In this document: piece after piece, positions 1 to 9,558 of the stretch
Layout of the letters: each line of letters starts with the position of its first letter
How positions within the stretch are numbered: position 1 is the first letter of the stretch
Assembly: GCA_031376885.1 (NCBI GenBank)
Contig: JANMEL010000239.1
Location: forward strand, 1-40,143
Source: Chamaesiphon sp031376885
GTDB lineage: Bacteria; Cyanobacteriota; Cyanobacteriia; Cyanobacteriales; Chamaesiphonaceae
Direction of reading: 5' to 3'
Length of the DNA: 40,143 nt
Notes under the pieces: model-generated
Database searches by the model: none
Seen by the model: the letters and a program-made list of their open reading frames with translations, nothing else
Told to the model about the DNA's origin: nothing
Translations under genes and position numbers: made by a program

Positions 1-79
1 GTTTTTGTGATATTTGAGTTCGGATGATTAATAAAAATTATAATTGACCTCAATTGCATCCTAATTGTTGATGGATTAA

Positions 80-110
80 ATTAGATCGATCGTTAATCGA
101 TCGATCTAAT
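80..110. repeat. Perfect 13-bp inverted repeat, 5-nt loop
   Basis: ATTAGATCGATCG at 80-92 and its exact complement at 98-110 flank TTAAT. It lies about 190 nt beyond the stop of the minus-strand glutamate synthase. No clear U-tract follows on either strand, so a terminator role is only possible. The rest of positions 1-299 is AT-rich and shows no gene. Confidence 0.6.
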
Positions 111-299
111 GCCATTTATTGACTTTTTCAGCAAGCCCTAATTATTCCCATAATTGTAATGTTTCTAACATTTTATGAGAATATTTGACTAGTGTTATAC
201 CAGAAAATAATTTTAGGGTAGAGAGTAGATTAACTTCGAGACGACACAAGAAAGAGGTAAGATGAATTACTCCACCTTACCCCATGTTCAGATCGGCAT

Positions 300-3200
300 C
301 TATGCACTCACAGCCTGTTTAGCACTAGCCTCTGGTGTTTCCGCCTCCGAAGGAGGAACCAACTGCCAGAACTTAGGCAGATACTCCGCCCACCGACTCA
401 AGATTTCCTGCGCCTTCTGACTCCCTGTTTTCGCACCATGTGCGGCAATTAGATCCTTCAATTGCTTCTCACCTGCGGCTGTTTGTACCCGTTGCCATTT
501 GACGATTTCGGGGTTGATTTTGGCGATGAAACGATCGTCTTCATCGAGGAAATATCCTAAACCGCCTGTCATTCCTGCGCCGACGTTACGCCCGACTTCG
601 CCGAGGACTACTACTACTCCGCCTGTCATGTACTCGCAACAGTGGTCGCCTGTGCCTTCGACGACTGCGGTGGCGCGGGAGTTGCGGACTGCAAAGCGTT
701 CGCCTGCGCGTCCGTTGGCGTAGAGGTAGCCGCCTGTGGCTCCGTAGAGGCAGGTGTTGCCGAGGATCACGTTGCGGCTGGTATCGAAGGTGGTGCCTGT
801 GTAAGGTTTGATGATGATTTCGCCGCCGTTGATGCCTTTGCCGACGTAATCGTTGCTTTCGCCTGTGAGGATGAGGCTGACTCCTTCGTGGTTGAATGCA
901 CCGAAGCTTTGTCCGCCTGCGCCGTCGAAGTTGAGGGTGATTTGGCCTTCAAATGCGCTGTCACCATACTTTAGGGCGATCGCACCGGAGATTCGCGCAC
1001 CGACGGATCGATCGGTATTCACAATCTTATAGCTCTTAGTTACTTCGCCTTGGTTGTCGATCGCAGCTTGAATCTCTTTATCGGCGAGGATTGTGTCGTC
1101 TAGTACGTCACCGTTGGTATGGATATCGCCGTGGGTGAGGAAGGATCGATCGACTTTAGTATCCGGTAGTTTGGTCAGGCAGTCGAGGTTTAGAGCCTGT
1201 ACTTTGGTCAGGTTGACTTCTGAGCGCAGGGTAAATAGATCTGCACGTCCGATCAGGTCTTTGAGCGATCGGTAGCCTAGACGGGCTAATATGCTGCGGA
1301 CTTCTTCGGCGATGAACATGAAGAAGTTGACGACTTGTTCGGGGATGCCTGGGAAGCGGGCGCGGAGGTCTTCGCGCTGGGAGGCGACTCCCACGGGACA
1401 TTTGTTGGTATGACAGACTCGCGCCATGATGCAGCCTTCGGCAATCATCGCGATCGATCCGAAGCCAAATTCTTCTGCTCCCATCAGGGCGGCGACAATA
1501 ATATCCCAGCCTGATTTTAACCCACCATCGACACGAAGTAAAACTCGATCGCGGAGTTGATTTTCCATCAAGACGCGGTGAACTTCGGTAAGTCCTAGTT
1601 CCCAGGGACTTCCAGCATGTTTGATGCTGGATAGGGGGGAGGCTCCGGTACCGCCGTCGTGTCCTGAGATTTGGATGATGTCGGCGTTGGCTTTGGCGAC
1701 TCCGGCTGCGATGGTACCGATGCCGATTTCGGCGACTAGTTTGACGGAGACGGCGGCTTTGGGGTTGATTTGGTGGAGATCGTAGATTAGTTGGGCGAGA
1801 TCTTCGATCGAATAAATATCATGGTGCGGTGGGGGTGAAATCAGCATCACGCCTGGTTTGGAGCGACGCAACATGGCGATATATTGGCTGACTTTTGGCC
1901 CTGGTAATTGTCCGCCTTCACCTGGTTTCGCGCCTTGAGCGAGTTTGATTTCGATCTGTTGGGCACTCATTAGGTATTCTGGAGTTACGCCAAATCGTCC
2001 CGATGCGACTTGTTTGATCGCACTTTTGGCGGTGTCTCCATTTCGCAAGCCGTTGAGGTGGGGAAGGATGGATGATTTCCCTGCGGGAGTTGCATCGTTG
2101 ATGGTTTTGTACCGCACTGGATCTTCGCCGCCTTCGCCACTATTGGATTTTGCACCGATGCGGTTCATGGCGATGGCGAGGACTTCGTGGGATTCCCGCG
2201 AGAGTGCGCCGAGGGACATTCCTCCGGTGCAGAAACGTTTGACGATATCACTCACTGACTCTACTTCGTCGAGAGAAATGGGTGCGCGATCGGTTTGGAA
2301 GTCTAAGAGGTCGCGGAGAGCCGTTAAGGGGCGTTCCTGGAGATATTTTTTATAGGTTTCATAGTGGTCGTAGCCTTCTTTGGTTTGGTAGGCGGCGACG
2401 GCTTTGTGGAGGGATTTAGCCATTTGGGGGCTATTCATGTGATACTCTCCACTGGGTCGGTAGTTGAAGAAACCGAGGTTCTCTAATTTTTTGATGTCGT
2501 GGTCGAAGGCTTTATGATGGAAGTTCATCGTTTCCTGCGCTACGTCGGCGACGGTTAAACCACCGATGCGGGAAGTCGTACCTTTGAAGGCGAGATCTAG
2601 TAATTGGCGACCGATGCCGATCGCTTCAAAGATTTGCGCTCCCTGGTAGGATGATAATAGGGAGATTCCCATCTTCGAGAGGATTTTGAGTAGTCCGTTT
2701 TCGACTGCTTGGCGATAGTTGGCTTGCGCTTGCTCGATGGTAATCTGAGTTTCGCCACGCTCAATTGCATTTTGCACTTTTGCCGAACTCCACCAGCTCC
2801 GCACGGATTCCCACGCCATATATGGACATACGGCGGATGCACCAAAGCCAATCAGACAGGCATAATGATGGGTGCTCCAACACTGAGCTGTATCGACGAC
2901 GATCGATACGCGACTACGCAAGCCTTGTTTAATGAGATAATGGTGAACCGCACCGACAGCGACGAGGGGGGGAATATAGGTAATTTCATCGGTTAAACCT
3001 GTTTCTGACCAATCGCTGAGGATCAGAATTTGTGTACCGTCTTTAATAGTATCTACTGCTGCGGTACATAATTTGTCGATCGCATTTTGCAATCCACCCA
3101 CACCATCGGCGACGGGATATAGGGTAGAGAGAAATCCACTACCGAGGGAACTGGTTTTGATTAGTTCTAATTCTGCCTCATTTAGCACGGGAGAAGTTAG

Positions 3201-4931
3201 TTTGAGGAAGCCAGCATCTTCGGCTTTGGGTTCGAGGAGATTTCCTTTTTTACCTAAGCTCACATCTAGCGACATGACGAGTTTTTCCCGCAGGGGGTCG
3301 ATCGCTGGATTGGTTACTTGGGCGAATCGTTGTTTAAAATAGTCGTAGAGTGGGTGCGCTTTCTCAGACAATACGGCGAGGGGAATATCATCACCCATAC
3401 AGAAGGTTGGTTCTTTGCCATTTTCTGCCATATCATTGACGATCATCACCACATCTTCTTCGGTATAACCGAATGCTGTCTGATGGCGGAGCAGATCTTT
3501 AGCGTCTGTTTTACTAGTAGTTATAAATGGTTGTGCGGTTAGAGTTTGACGATGTGCTGTTAGCCACTCGCCATAAGGATGAGCCTTGGCGACTCTTTCC
3601 TTTACTTCCCAATTGTGCAAAATCTCATTAGTTTCCAGATTGACAATGATTGTTTGTCCTGGGCCTAATCGTCCTTTTTCCACAATATCACCCGCAGGTA
3701 AATCTACAACCCCAGCTTCGGAGCCGACATAGATATAACCATCTTTGGTAATGCAATACCGAGCTGGACGTAAACCATTGCGATCGAGTGTCGCCCCTAC
3801 TACCTTACCATCAGAGAACGATAATAATGCTGGCCCATCCCAAGCCTCTTGCAAACCACTGTAATAATCATAGAAATCAGTGATTTCGGGATACTTATCC
3901 AAATCTGGCTGATTTTTGTATGCTTCTGGTACCATGATCATCAGAGCTTCGATCGGACTCCGCCCAGAACGAACGATTAATTCCAGTACATTATCCAACG
4001 TCCCCGAATCGCTATTATCCAGATTGAGAATCGGCTGCAATTCTCGCAGACGCTGATTCCAAATTGGATGATTCAAGTCGCCTTCTCGCGCCGTCATCCC
4101 ATTAATATTACCAAGGAGCGTATTAATCTCCCCATTATGCCCGACAATTCGCATCGGTTGAGCGAGCGGCCATTTTGGCATGGTATTCGTACTAAAGCGA
4201 CGATGATAAACTGCAAACGCCGCCGTAAACTTCGGATTAGTTAAGTCAGTATAAAATGAGCCGAGTACAGCCGATCGAACCATCCCTTTATATACGATCG
4301 TCCGACCCGAAAGCGAACAGATATAAAAATCATCCCCAGGCTTCACCGTACCATCAGCTTGCAACGCCTTGACAATCTTCCGACGCACCAAATATAACTG
4401 ACGCTCCAACTCATCCCCAGTAGTAGTTCCAGCAATAACCACCTGTTCGATATGGGGCTGATTTTCCCGCGCTTGCTCGCCCAAAGTATCCGGCTTAACA
4501 GGTACTTCCCGCCAACCAATTAATTCACATTTTTCCTGTGCAACGATATCGGCAAAAATCTTTTTCGCCACAGCACGTTTGTCAGCAGCTTGAGGCAAGA
4601 ATAACATCCCCACTGCCAAACGAGATCGGTCTACCCCAATCTTATCCCCAAAAGACTCCTTCAATAAATCCCACGGAATCCCTGTCAAAATCCCCGCACC
4701 ATCACCAGAATCTCGATCGGCACTACAACCGCCGCGATGCTCCATACAAGTCAGAGCTGTCAAAGTCTGCTCGATTAGTTTATGACTAATCGTCCCCGCC
4801 GGACAAGCAATAAACCCTACTCCACAAGCATCTCGCTCTTCAACCAACCATCGAGGGCCGATATAAGGTTCTAGATTGGGAGTAGCAATAGTGGAATTAT
4901 TCATAGCCGATCGATCGTCTGTATGGTTCAT
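300..4931 (-). CDS. gltB: Ferredoxin-dependent glutamate synthase (Fd-GOGAT), large subunit type
   Basis: Transfers the amide nitrogen of glutamine to 2-oxoglutarate, giving two glutamates; it is the second half of the GS-GOGAT ammonium assimilation cycle. Order seen in 1543 residues: short leader, then DACGVGF with Cys36 as the class II amidotransferase nucleophile after processing; glutaminase domain to about 430; central domain; FMN-binding synthase domain (GAKSNSGEGGED); three cysteines C1167-x5-C1173-x4-C1178 fitting the 3Fe-4S cluster; C-terminal GXGXG beta-helix. The N-terminal motif MEHRGGCSAD is of the plant/cyanobacterial ferredoxin type, and no small subunit gltD is nearby, so ferredoxin is the likely donor (also called glsF). 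Met10 (4904) is an alternative start; neither start has a clear Shine-Dalgarno sequence. Confidence 0.95.
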   Translation of the reverse strand: MNHTDDRSAMNNSTIATPNLEPYIGPRWLVEERDACGVGFIACPAGTISHKLIEQTLTALTCMEHRGGCSADRDSGDGAGILTGIPWDLLKESFGDKIGVDRSRLAVGMLFLPQAADKRAVAKKIFADIVAQEKCELIGWREVPVKPDTLGEQARENQPHIEQVVIAGTTTGDELERQLYLVRRKIVKALQADGTVKPGDDFYICSLSGRTIVYKGMVRSAVLGSFYTDLTNPKFTAAFAVYHRRFSTNTMPKWPLAQPMRIVGHNGEINTLLGNINGMTAREGDLNHPIWNQRLRELQPILNLDNSDSGTLDNVLELIVRSGRSPIEALMIMVPEAYKNQPDLDKYPEITDFYDYYSGLQEAWDGPALLSFSDGKVVGATLDRNGLRPARYCITKDGYIYVGSEAGVVDLPAGDIVEKGRLGPGQTIIVNLETNEILHNWEVKERVAKAHPYGEWLTAHRQTLTAQPFITTSKTDAKDLLRHQTAFGYTEEDVVMIVNDMAENGKEPTFCMGDDIPLAVLSEKAHPLYDYFKQRFAQVTNPAIDPLREKLVMSLDVSLGKKGNLLEPKAEDAGFLKLTSPVLNEAELELIKTSSLGSGFLSTLYPVADGVGGLQNAIDKLCTAAVDTIKDGTQILILSDWSETGLTDEITYIPPLVAVGAVHHYLIKQGLRSRVSIVVDTAQCWSTHHYACLIGFGASAVCPYMAWESVRSWWSSAKVQNAIERGETQITIEQAQANYRQAVENGLLKILSKMGISLLSSYQGAQIFEAIGIGRQLLDLAFKGTTSRIGGLTVADVAQETMNFHHKAFDHDIKKLENLGFFNYRPSGEYHMNSPQMAKSLHKAVAAYQTKEGYDHYETYKKYLQERPLTALRDLLDFQTDRAPISLDEVESVSDIVKRFCTGGMSLGALSRESHEVLAIAMNRIGAKSNSGEGGEDPVRYKTINDATPAGKSSILPHLNGLRNGDTAKSAIKQVASGRFGVTPEYLMSAQQIEIKLAQGAKPGEGGQLPGPKVSQYIAMLRRSKPGVMLISPPPHHDIYSIEDLAQLIYDLHQINPKAAVSVKLVAEIGIGTIAAGVAKANADIIQISGHDGGTGASPLSSIKHAGSPWELGLTEVHRVLMENQLRDRVLLRVDGGLKSGWDIIVAALMGAEEFGFGSIAMIAEGCIMARVCHTNKCPVGVASQREDLRARFPGIPEQVVNFFMFIAEEVRSILARLGYRSLKDLIGRADLFTLRSEVNLTKVQALNLDCLTKLPDTKVDRSFLTHGDIHTNGDVLDDTILADKEIQAAIDNQGEVTKSYKIVNTDRSVGARISGAIALKYGDSAFEGQITLNFDGAGGQSFGAFNHEGVSLILTGESNDYVGKGINGGEIIIKPYTGTTFDTSRNVILGNTCLYGATGGYLYANGRAGERFAVRNSRATAVVEGTGDHCCEYMTGGVVVVLGEVGRNVGAGMTGGLGYFLDEDDRFIAKINPEIVKWQRVQTAAGEKQLKDLIAAHGAKTGSQKAQEILSRWAEYLPKFWQLVPPSEAETPEASAKQAVSA

Positions 4932-5360
4932 AAAATTAGGGCGGGGAACCGTCTATCTATAATTGTATCTAGATGCTGTAATAATTTACACGGGAATATC
5001 TAAAATAGCAGGTGAATTGTTTGAGGTCAATCTATTCTTGATATTACACTAGTCATTTATTTGAAACTTGATAGGCGATGATGCTCAATGATACAGCTAC
5101 TACCAATCGATCGATAAATATTCCCCGAAAACGAACCAAAGCTTTTCGATAGTTCTGTATCCTATTTGACAGAAAATAGATGACTCGCTCTCTATCCGCT
5201 CATATCCAAAGGCTTCTTGGAGAAGTCAGCGATATCTTGAGGAATAAAAGATCGAAAGGTTTAGATGTGATTGTACCTACCATAAAAATCGATACTAAAT
5301 GTTCTGGATCGATCGAGATGTCATGATACAATCCCACTGTCTGACTCTTGAATCCAAGGT
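4932..5360. other. 429-bp divergent intergenic region
   Basis: Separates divergent gltB (minus) and a small secreted-protein gene (plus), so it must carry both promoters. An inverted repeat TGTAA-N4-TTACA lies at 4977-4990, about 46 nt upstream of gltB; its GTA-N6-TAC spacing does not fit the NtcA consensus (N8). A degenerate copy of the GACTTCT-TGG-AGAAGTC hairpin is at 5202-5235. No further gene is visible. Confidence 0.5.
5202..5235. repeat. Degenerate copy of TGG-loop hairpin repeat
   Basis: Outer ATATC/GATAT and inner CTTCT/AGAAG arms surround a TGG loop. This is the decayed form of the perfect 16-bp hairpin at 33174-33208, so the two are probably members of one dispersed repeat family. 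Confidence 0.45.
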
Positions 5361-5732
5361 ATGAAAAAAGTTCTTGCACTCATCAGCGCGTCAGTATTTT
5401 TATGTCAATTCATGCCAGTAGCCGTAGCTACTCCAGCGCAGCCAAAAGTCAAAAGTTTTGCCGAGTGGTGCGAACAGAAAAATTCTGTCTCTACGGCTAT
5501 CAAAAACACCATCGAAGTATTGCTCAAGCAATCTAAGACAAATAACTGCCAACTAGCCGATACTAACCTGAACAACTTGATAATGCTTGAACTTCGAGAA
5601 CAAAATATTAGAGATCTACAGCCACTGACAAGTTTAACTAATTTGGAATGGCTCGTTCTCGATCTCAATATAAAAAATAATCCGATCGTCAAACAAGATT
5701 GTCCCTTTCTTGACAATAATTGTAGATTCTAA
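5361..5732 (+). CDS. Short secreted leucine-rich-repeat protein
   Basis: 123 residues. The N-terminus (MKKVLALISASVFLCQFMP) is a signal peptide with likely cleavage after AVA near residue 23. The central part holds about two internalin-type LRR units (LRELREQNIRDLQPLTSL-like; NIRDLQPLTSLTNLEWLVLD). The ending NNPIVKQDCPFLDNNCRF matches the Cys-containing cap seen at the end of many cyanobacterial secreted LRR proteins (NPL...CPV...C.F). Such proteins usually have many more repeats, so this looks like a contracted member with an intact cap. It probably acts outside the cytoplasmic membrane; partner unknown. AAGG just upstream of the ATG is a weak ribosome site. Family call is from motif resemblance only. 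Confidence 0.7.
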   Translation: MKKVLALISASVFLCQFMPVAVATPAQPKVKSFAEWCEQKNSVSTAIKNTIEVLLKQSKTNNCQLADTNLNNLIMLELREQNIRDLQPLTSLTNLEWLVLDLNIKNNPIVKQDCPFLDNNCRF

Positions 5733-6110
5733 ACCACTAAGTTATAGAAGGCTGGAAAACGAGTGCGGGAGGACATGTTCACCCTTTTTTCTGAGATCCA
5801 AACGGTACCATAAAATATCTCGCTGACAACAACGGAACCCTGACTTTGCGAACAGAATTGGGGTTATTGCGCCTCACAAATTCTCGGAATTTTCGCTAGA
5901 ATATAACTAGGTTCGGGAAAAATAAACTATTCGTAAGCCAATGCCTAATCAAAGAATTATCGGTCATCCAAAAGAGTAGAAACAAGTCCTAATTACTCAG
6001 ATAATTCCAAATTCGTTGTTCGATATAAGTTTTCAAATATGTCGCGATGGCTACAGGTCTGCACTCGAACATATGCCAGAATATGCTCGTAACCCCTAGA
6101 GAACTGGATT
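5733..6110. other. 378-bp intergenic region
   Basis: Lies between the LRR gene and ppsA in the same direction. I see no terminator-grade hairpin, no RNA gene and no convincing ORF. It presumably carries the ppsA promoter. Confidence 0.4.
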
Positions 6111-8633
6111 ATGCTTAGTACTGTTCCCCGCTTAATAACCGAACCAGCTCGCGCCCAAGCATTCATTCTGTGGTTCGATCGAGTTGGCATCAATGATATC
6201 CCGCTGGTGGGTGGTAAAAATGCCTCTCTGGGTGAAATGATTCAGCAACTTACAGCCAAGGGTGTGAATGTGCCCAATGGATTTGCCACCACTGCTGCTG
6301 CTTATCGCTATTTTATTGCCCAAGCTGGTTTAGAACCCAAACTCCACCAGATTTTTGCAGACTTGGATGTGGATAATCTCCAAAATCTACGAGAACGGGG
6401 CGAACAGGCTCGATCGTTGATATTGAATACCCCTTTCCCGCAAGAATTAGAACTGGAGATCGCGAATGCTTATGCCCAACTTTGCGCTCTATACGATCCA
6501 GATTTAGTTGAAGATGGTCTGAACAATACAGACGTGGCGGTACGATCGAGTGCCACCGCCGAAGATTTACCCGACGCAAGTTTCGCCGGACAACAGGAAA
6601 CTTTTTTGAACGTCCACGGGGTCGATCGGGTCTTGGAAGCCTGTCACAAATGCTTTGCCTCGATTTTTACCGATCGAGCGATTTCTTACCGGACAACGCG
6701 AGGATTTGACCATCTGAGTGTGGATCTCTCGGTTGGTGTCCAAAAGATGGTGCGATCGGATTTAGCTGCTGCGGGCGTGATGTTTTCGATCGATCCTGAA
6801 ACCGGATTTAAGAATGCTACATCGATCTGTGCGGCTTATGGATTGGGTGAAAATGTCGTCCAGGGCGCGGTAAATCCTGATGAATTCTTGGTATTTAAAC
6901 CCACCCTCTCCGATGGTTTTCGACCGATTCTCCAAAAACGATTGGGGAGTAAAGCGGTTAAAATGGTTTACGATTTGGACGGAGTGGAACTAACTAAAAA
7001 CGTGCCCACGACCGAAGCCGAACGCGCTCAATTTGCGATCGATGATGATGAGATTCTCACTCTGGCGCGGTGGGCGATAATTATCGAAGATCATTACTCA
7101 GCCGTGCGGGGTACATATACGCCGATGGATATTGAGTGGGCAAAAGATGGTAAAACTGGACAGTTATTTATCGTTCAAGCACGCCCCGAAACAGTTCAAT
7201 CCCAGAAATCCGCCAATATTCTCCGTAGCTACAGCTTCACCTCACCCCCAGAATCGACTATTCCGGCTTTAACCACTGGTAGCGCAGTCGGCGAACGCAT
7301 CGGGCAAGGGCGAGCGCGAGTAATTTTTGATGTCCATCAAATCGACGACTTCCAGCCAGGAGAAGTCTTGGTGACAAATAAAACGGATCCAGACTGGGAG
7401 CCGATCATGAAAAAGGCAAGTGCAATTGTCACTAACCAAGGCGGGCGCACCTGTCACGCGGCGATTATTGCCAGAGAAATGGGCACCCCTGCGATCGTCG
7501 GTTGTACTGATGCTACCAGTGCGATCGTCACCGGGCAAGCAGTCACGGTTTCTTGTGCTGAGGGTAACATCGGACGGGTCTATGATGGCTTGTTACCATT
7601 TGAAATCACCGAGACAGAATTGACCCACTTACCTCCCACCCGCACCCAAATCCTGCTGAATGTGGGCAACCCCAATGAAGCTCTGGGGCTGGCGGCGATT
7701 CCCGCCGATGGGGTCGGTTTAGCACGGTTGGAGTTTATTATTGCCAACCAGATTAAAATCCATCCTTTAGCGTTGCTAAACTTCGATCTGCTCACAGATG
7801 CGACTGTCAAAGAGGAGATTGCCAAACTAACGTTATTATACCCTCACAAGCCAGATTTTTTTGTTGATGAACTCGCTCATGGCATCGCCACAATTGCCGC
7901 CGCCTTCTATCCCCGCTCCGTCATCGTGCGGATGTCTGATTTCAAGAGCAATGAGTACGCCAATCTCCTCGGTGGTCGTCAATTTGAACCCCTGGAAGAA
8001 AATCCGATGATTGGTTGGCGAGGAGCTGCGCGCTACTACGATCCGTTATATCGTGACGCTTTTGCGCTAGAATGCCGAGCACTGAAACGGGTACGAGAAG
8101 AGATGGGCTTGACGAATATTATTCCGATGATTCCCTTCTGCCGAACCCCTGCCGAAGGTCGCCATGTGTTGGCACAGATGGCTGAAAACGGCTTGGAACA
8201 GAGCGATGATTTGCAAGTCTACATGATGTGCGAAGTGCCCAGCAACGTCATCCTAGCGGCTGAATTTTGCCAAATCTTCGATGGATTCTCGATCGGCTCC
8301 AACGATCTGACTCAGTTAACCTTGGGACTCGATCGCGATTCAGCTCTAGTATCCCACATCTTCGACGAACGCAATGAAGCGGTGATGATGATGCTAAAAA
8401 TGGCAATTAAGACCTTCAAAGCCAATGGACGCAAAGTCGGCATCTGCGGGCAAGCTCCCAGTGACTATCCAGAATTTGCCCGCTTTCTGGTAGAACAAGG
8501 TATTGACTCGATTAGCCTCAACCCTGATTCGGTGATTAAAACTCGCTTAGAAATTGCTCAGTTGGAAGCTAATGAGCAGGGGTCAGGGGTGAGGGGTCAG
8601 CGAAAAGTGCAATCTTGGGGTTTCCCCAAGTGA
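6111..8633 (+). CDS. ppsA: Phosphoenolpyruvate synthase (pyruvate, water dikinase)
   Basis: Converts pyruvate, ATP and water to PEP, AMP and phosphate, a gluconeogenic step. 840 residues against about 790 in E. coli. Domains: N-terminal ATP/pyruvate-binding part (LVGGKNASLGEM near residue 35 to about 380); phosphohistidine swivel domain with GGRTCHAAI, His449; C-terminal PEP/TIM-barrel part ending with GICGQAPSD, Cys779 being the expected catalytic cysteine. The ATG at 6111 gives a 20-residue leader before the conserved start; no Shine-Dalgarno is evident. The last ~18 residues are unusual: they are read from three heptamer repeats (8579-8599) and a hairpin (8614-8630), so the original stop codon has probably been replaced by inserted repeat DNA. 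Confidence 0.95.
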   Translation: MLSTVPRLITEPARAQAFILWFDRVGINDIPLVGGKNASLGEMIQQLTAKGVNVPNGFATTAAAYRYFIAQAGLEPKLHQIFADLDVDNLQNLRERGEQARSLILNTPFPQELELEIANAYAQLCALYDPDLVEDGLNNTDVAVRSSATAEDLPDASFAGQQETFLNVHGVDRVLEACHKCFASIFTDRAISYRTTRGFDHLSVDLSVGVQKMVRSDLAAAGVMFSIDPETGFKNATSICAAYGLGENVVQGAVNPDEFLVFKPTLSDGFRPILQKRLGSKAVKMVYDLDGVELTKNVPTTEAERAQFAIDDDEILTLARWAIIIEDHYSAVRGTYTPMDIEWAKDGKTGQLFIVQARPETVQSQKSANILRSYSFTSPPESTIPALTTGSAVGERIGQGRARVIFDVHQIDDFQPGEVLVTNKTDPDWEPIMKKASAIVTNQGGRTCHAAIIAREMGTPAIVGCTDATSAIVTGQAVTVSCAEGNIGRVYDGLLPFEITETELTHLPPTRTQILLNVGNPNEALGLAAIPADGVGLARLEFIIANQIKIHPLALLNFDLLTDATVKEEIAKLTLLYPHKPDFFVDELAHGIATIAAAFYPRSVIVRMSDFKSNEYANLLGGRQFEPLEENPMIGWRGAARYYDPLYRDAFALECRALKRVREEMGLTNIIPMIPFCRTPAEGRHVLAQMAENGLEQSDDLQVYMMCEVPSNVILAAEFCQIFDGFSIGSNDLTQLTLGLDRDSALVSHIFDERNEAVMMMLKMAIKTFKANGRKVGICGQAPSDYPEFARFLVEQGIDSISLNPDSVIKTRLEIAQLEANEQGSGVRGQRKVQSWGFPK
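8579..8599 (+). repeat. Heptanucleotide tandem repeat (GGGGTCA/GGGGTGA x3)
   Basis: Three heptamers GGGGTCA, GGGGTGA, GGGGTCA lie inside the 3' end of ppsA. The same unit recurs at 39929-39960. Heptamer repeats of this kind (STRR) are known from cyanobacteria. Confidence 0.75.
8614..8630 (+). terminator. ppsA: Hairpin overlapping the ppsA stop
   Basis: CTTGGGG-TTT-CCCCAAG is a perfect 7-bp stem that ends directly before the TGA stop. There is no U-tract, so it may be a repeat-derived hairpin and not a true terminator. Confidence 0.4.
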
Positions 8634-8731
8634 AGCACCTTTTCAAGACAGGGGTCAGTTTGGGAAAGCTGACGCAAAGCCTGGTTTGTTGGCGTAGCCT
8701 CCGCCAGAGCGGAAGCGTCTAGATCTGTTCT

Positions 8732-8747
8732 AACCGCCTTGGCGGTT
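8732..8747. terminator. Palindrome AACCGCC-TT-GGCGGTT between convergent genes
   Basis: A 7-bp perfect stem with a TT loop lies 10 nt beyond the stop of the minus-strand LapA-like gene and about 100 nt after ppsA. On the minus strand it follows the gene directly. The preceding bases (8690-8720, GGCGTAGCCTCCGCCAGAGC) resemble a dispersed cyanobacterial repeat, so repeat origin is also possible. Confidence 0.4.
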
Positions 8748-8757
8748 GCGATGGGTT

Positions 8758-9555
8758 TTAAAAACGGGGCGGCTGTGAGGTTGGTTTCTCGTCAAAATCA
8801 AAGCCCCAATCTTCTGCTTCCCCATCATCTGGAGGTGTAGATTTCGACGACTGAGGGGGCGAGGAAATATCTTCGTTGTCTATGTCGTCATCATCATACT
8901 CATCCTCCTCCTCATATTCGTATTCCTCTTCCTCTACTTCCGGCGGTGCTTTATATGGAGGTTGAATCAATCGAAAATCGGCATCATAGACACCCTCACG
9001 GCGATCGATTTTGTCATCCTCAACGAATGTTTGTCTGGGTTGATAACTACTGCGCTCTGGAGATTTTACACTCTGTTGGCGGGGTGGTGGCGAGGCATCT
9101 TCCCATTCTGGTTGAGAGTTGACTATTGGCTCATATTCCCAGTCATTACTATCGTCGTTGGCAAAGCCTCTCCTCTGGAGAATCGGCTGAGGATTGACTG
9201 GTGGTGGAGTGGTAAAATTTGAGGATGAATTTCTACTCTGGAAATCCCGATCGTTGTTAACTGCTGAAGCTGGCGGGGTATAACTAAAAACATCCTCGCC
9301 CACATCTTGCAGACGGCTTTGGAGTTGGCGAATTTTTTTGGTGAGGCTGCGATTTTGGAGCCAGACTAGCAGTTGGATCGCACTACTAGATAATAAACCT
9401 AAACCGATCGCGATCGCGAACCAGACACCCACGGGCAACATTACTGTCGGCTGATTTAATACCACTACTGTGACGATCGGTGATAAATTAGAGCCGATCG
9501 CGATCGCGAGTACAATTAGGCTGACTAGAGTAATGACGATCTTTAGTGGCTGCAT
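8758..9555 (-). CDS. LapA-domain-like membrane protein with acidic tail
   Basis: 265 residues. Two hydrophobic membrane segments (about 6-28 and 41-63) are followed by a basic/coiled stretch (LQNRSLTKKIRQLQSRLQ), the layout of LapA/DUF1049 proteins. The remaining ~180 residues are low-complexity, rich in Pro, Ser, Gln and Asp/Glu, including a run of nearly only E, D and Y around residues 205-228, and a more ordered ending (EDWGFDFDE). The long tail should be cytosolic. It starts 3 nt after the ubiX stop, so the two are almost certainly co-transcribed. Function unknown; a scaffold or envelope role is an inference from the fold. Confidence 0.7.
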   Translation of the reverse strand: MQPLKIVITLVSLIVLAIAIGSNLSPIVTVVVLNQPTVMLPVGVWFAIAIGLGLLSSSAIQLLVWLQNRSLTKKIRQLQSRLQDVGEDVFSYTPPASAVNNDRDFQSRNSSSNFTTPPPVNPQPILQRRGFANDDSNDWEYEPIVNSQPEWEDASPPPRQQSVKSPERSSYQPRQTFVEDDKIDRREGVYDADFRLIQPPYKAPPEVEEEEYEYEEEDEYDDDDIDNEDISSPPQSSKSTPPDDGEAEDWGFDFDEKPTSQPPRF

Positions 9556-9558
9556 GAT

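Noticed and set aside
642..974. 110-codon plus-strand ORF inside glutamate synthase
   Set aside because: Antisense to a conserved gene; composition is the mirror of the real frame and there is no ribosome site.
4977..4990. Possible NtcA site upstream of glutamate synthase (TGTAATAATTTACA)
   Set aside because: NtcA needs GTA-N8-TAC; here the spacing is N6, so the site does not match although the gene is a plausible target.
5941..5979. 12-codon ORF (MPNQRIIGHPKE) before ppsA
   Set aside because: Too short to support as a gene and without a ribosome-binding site.
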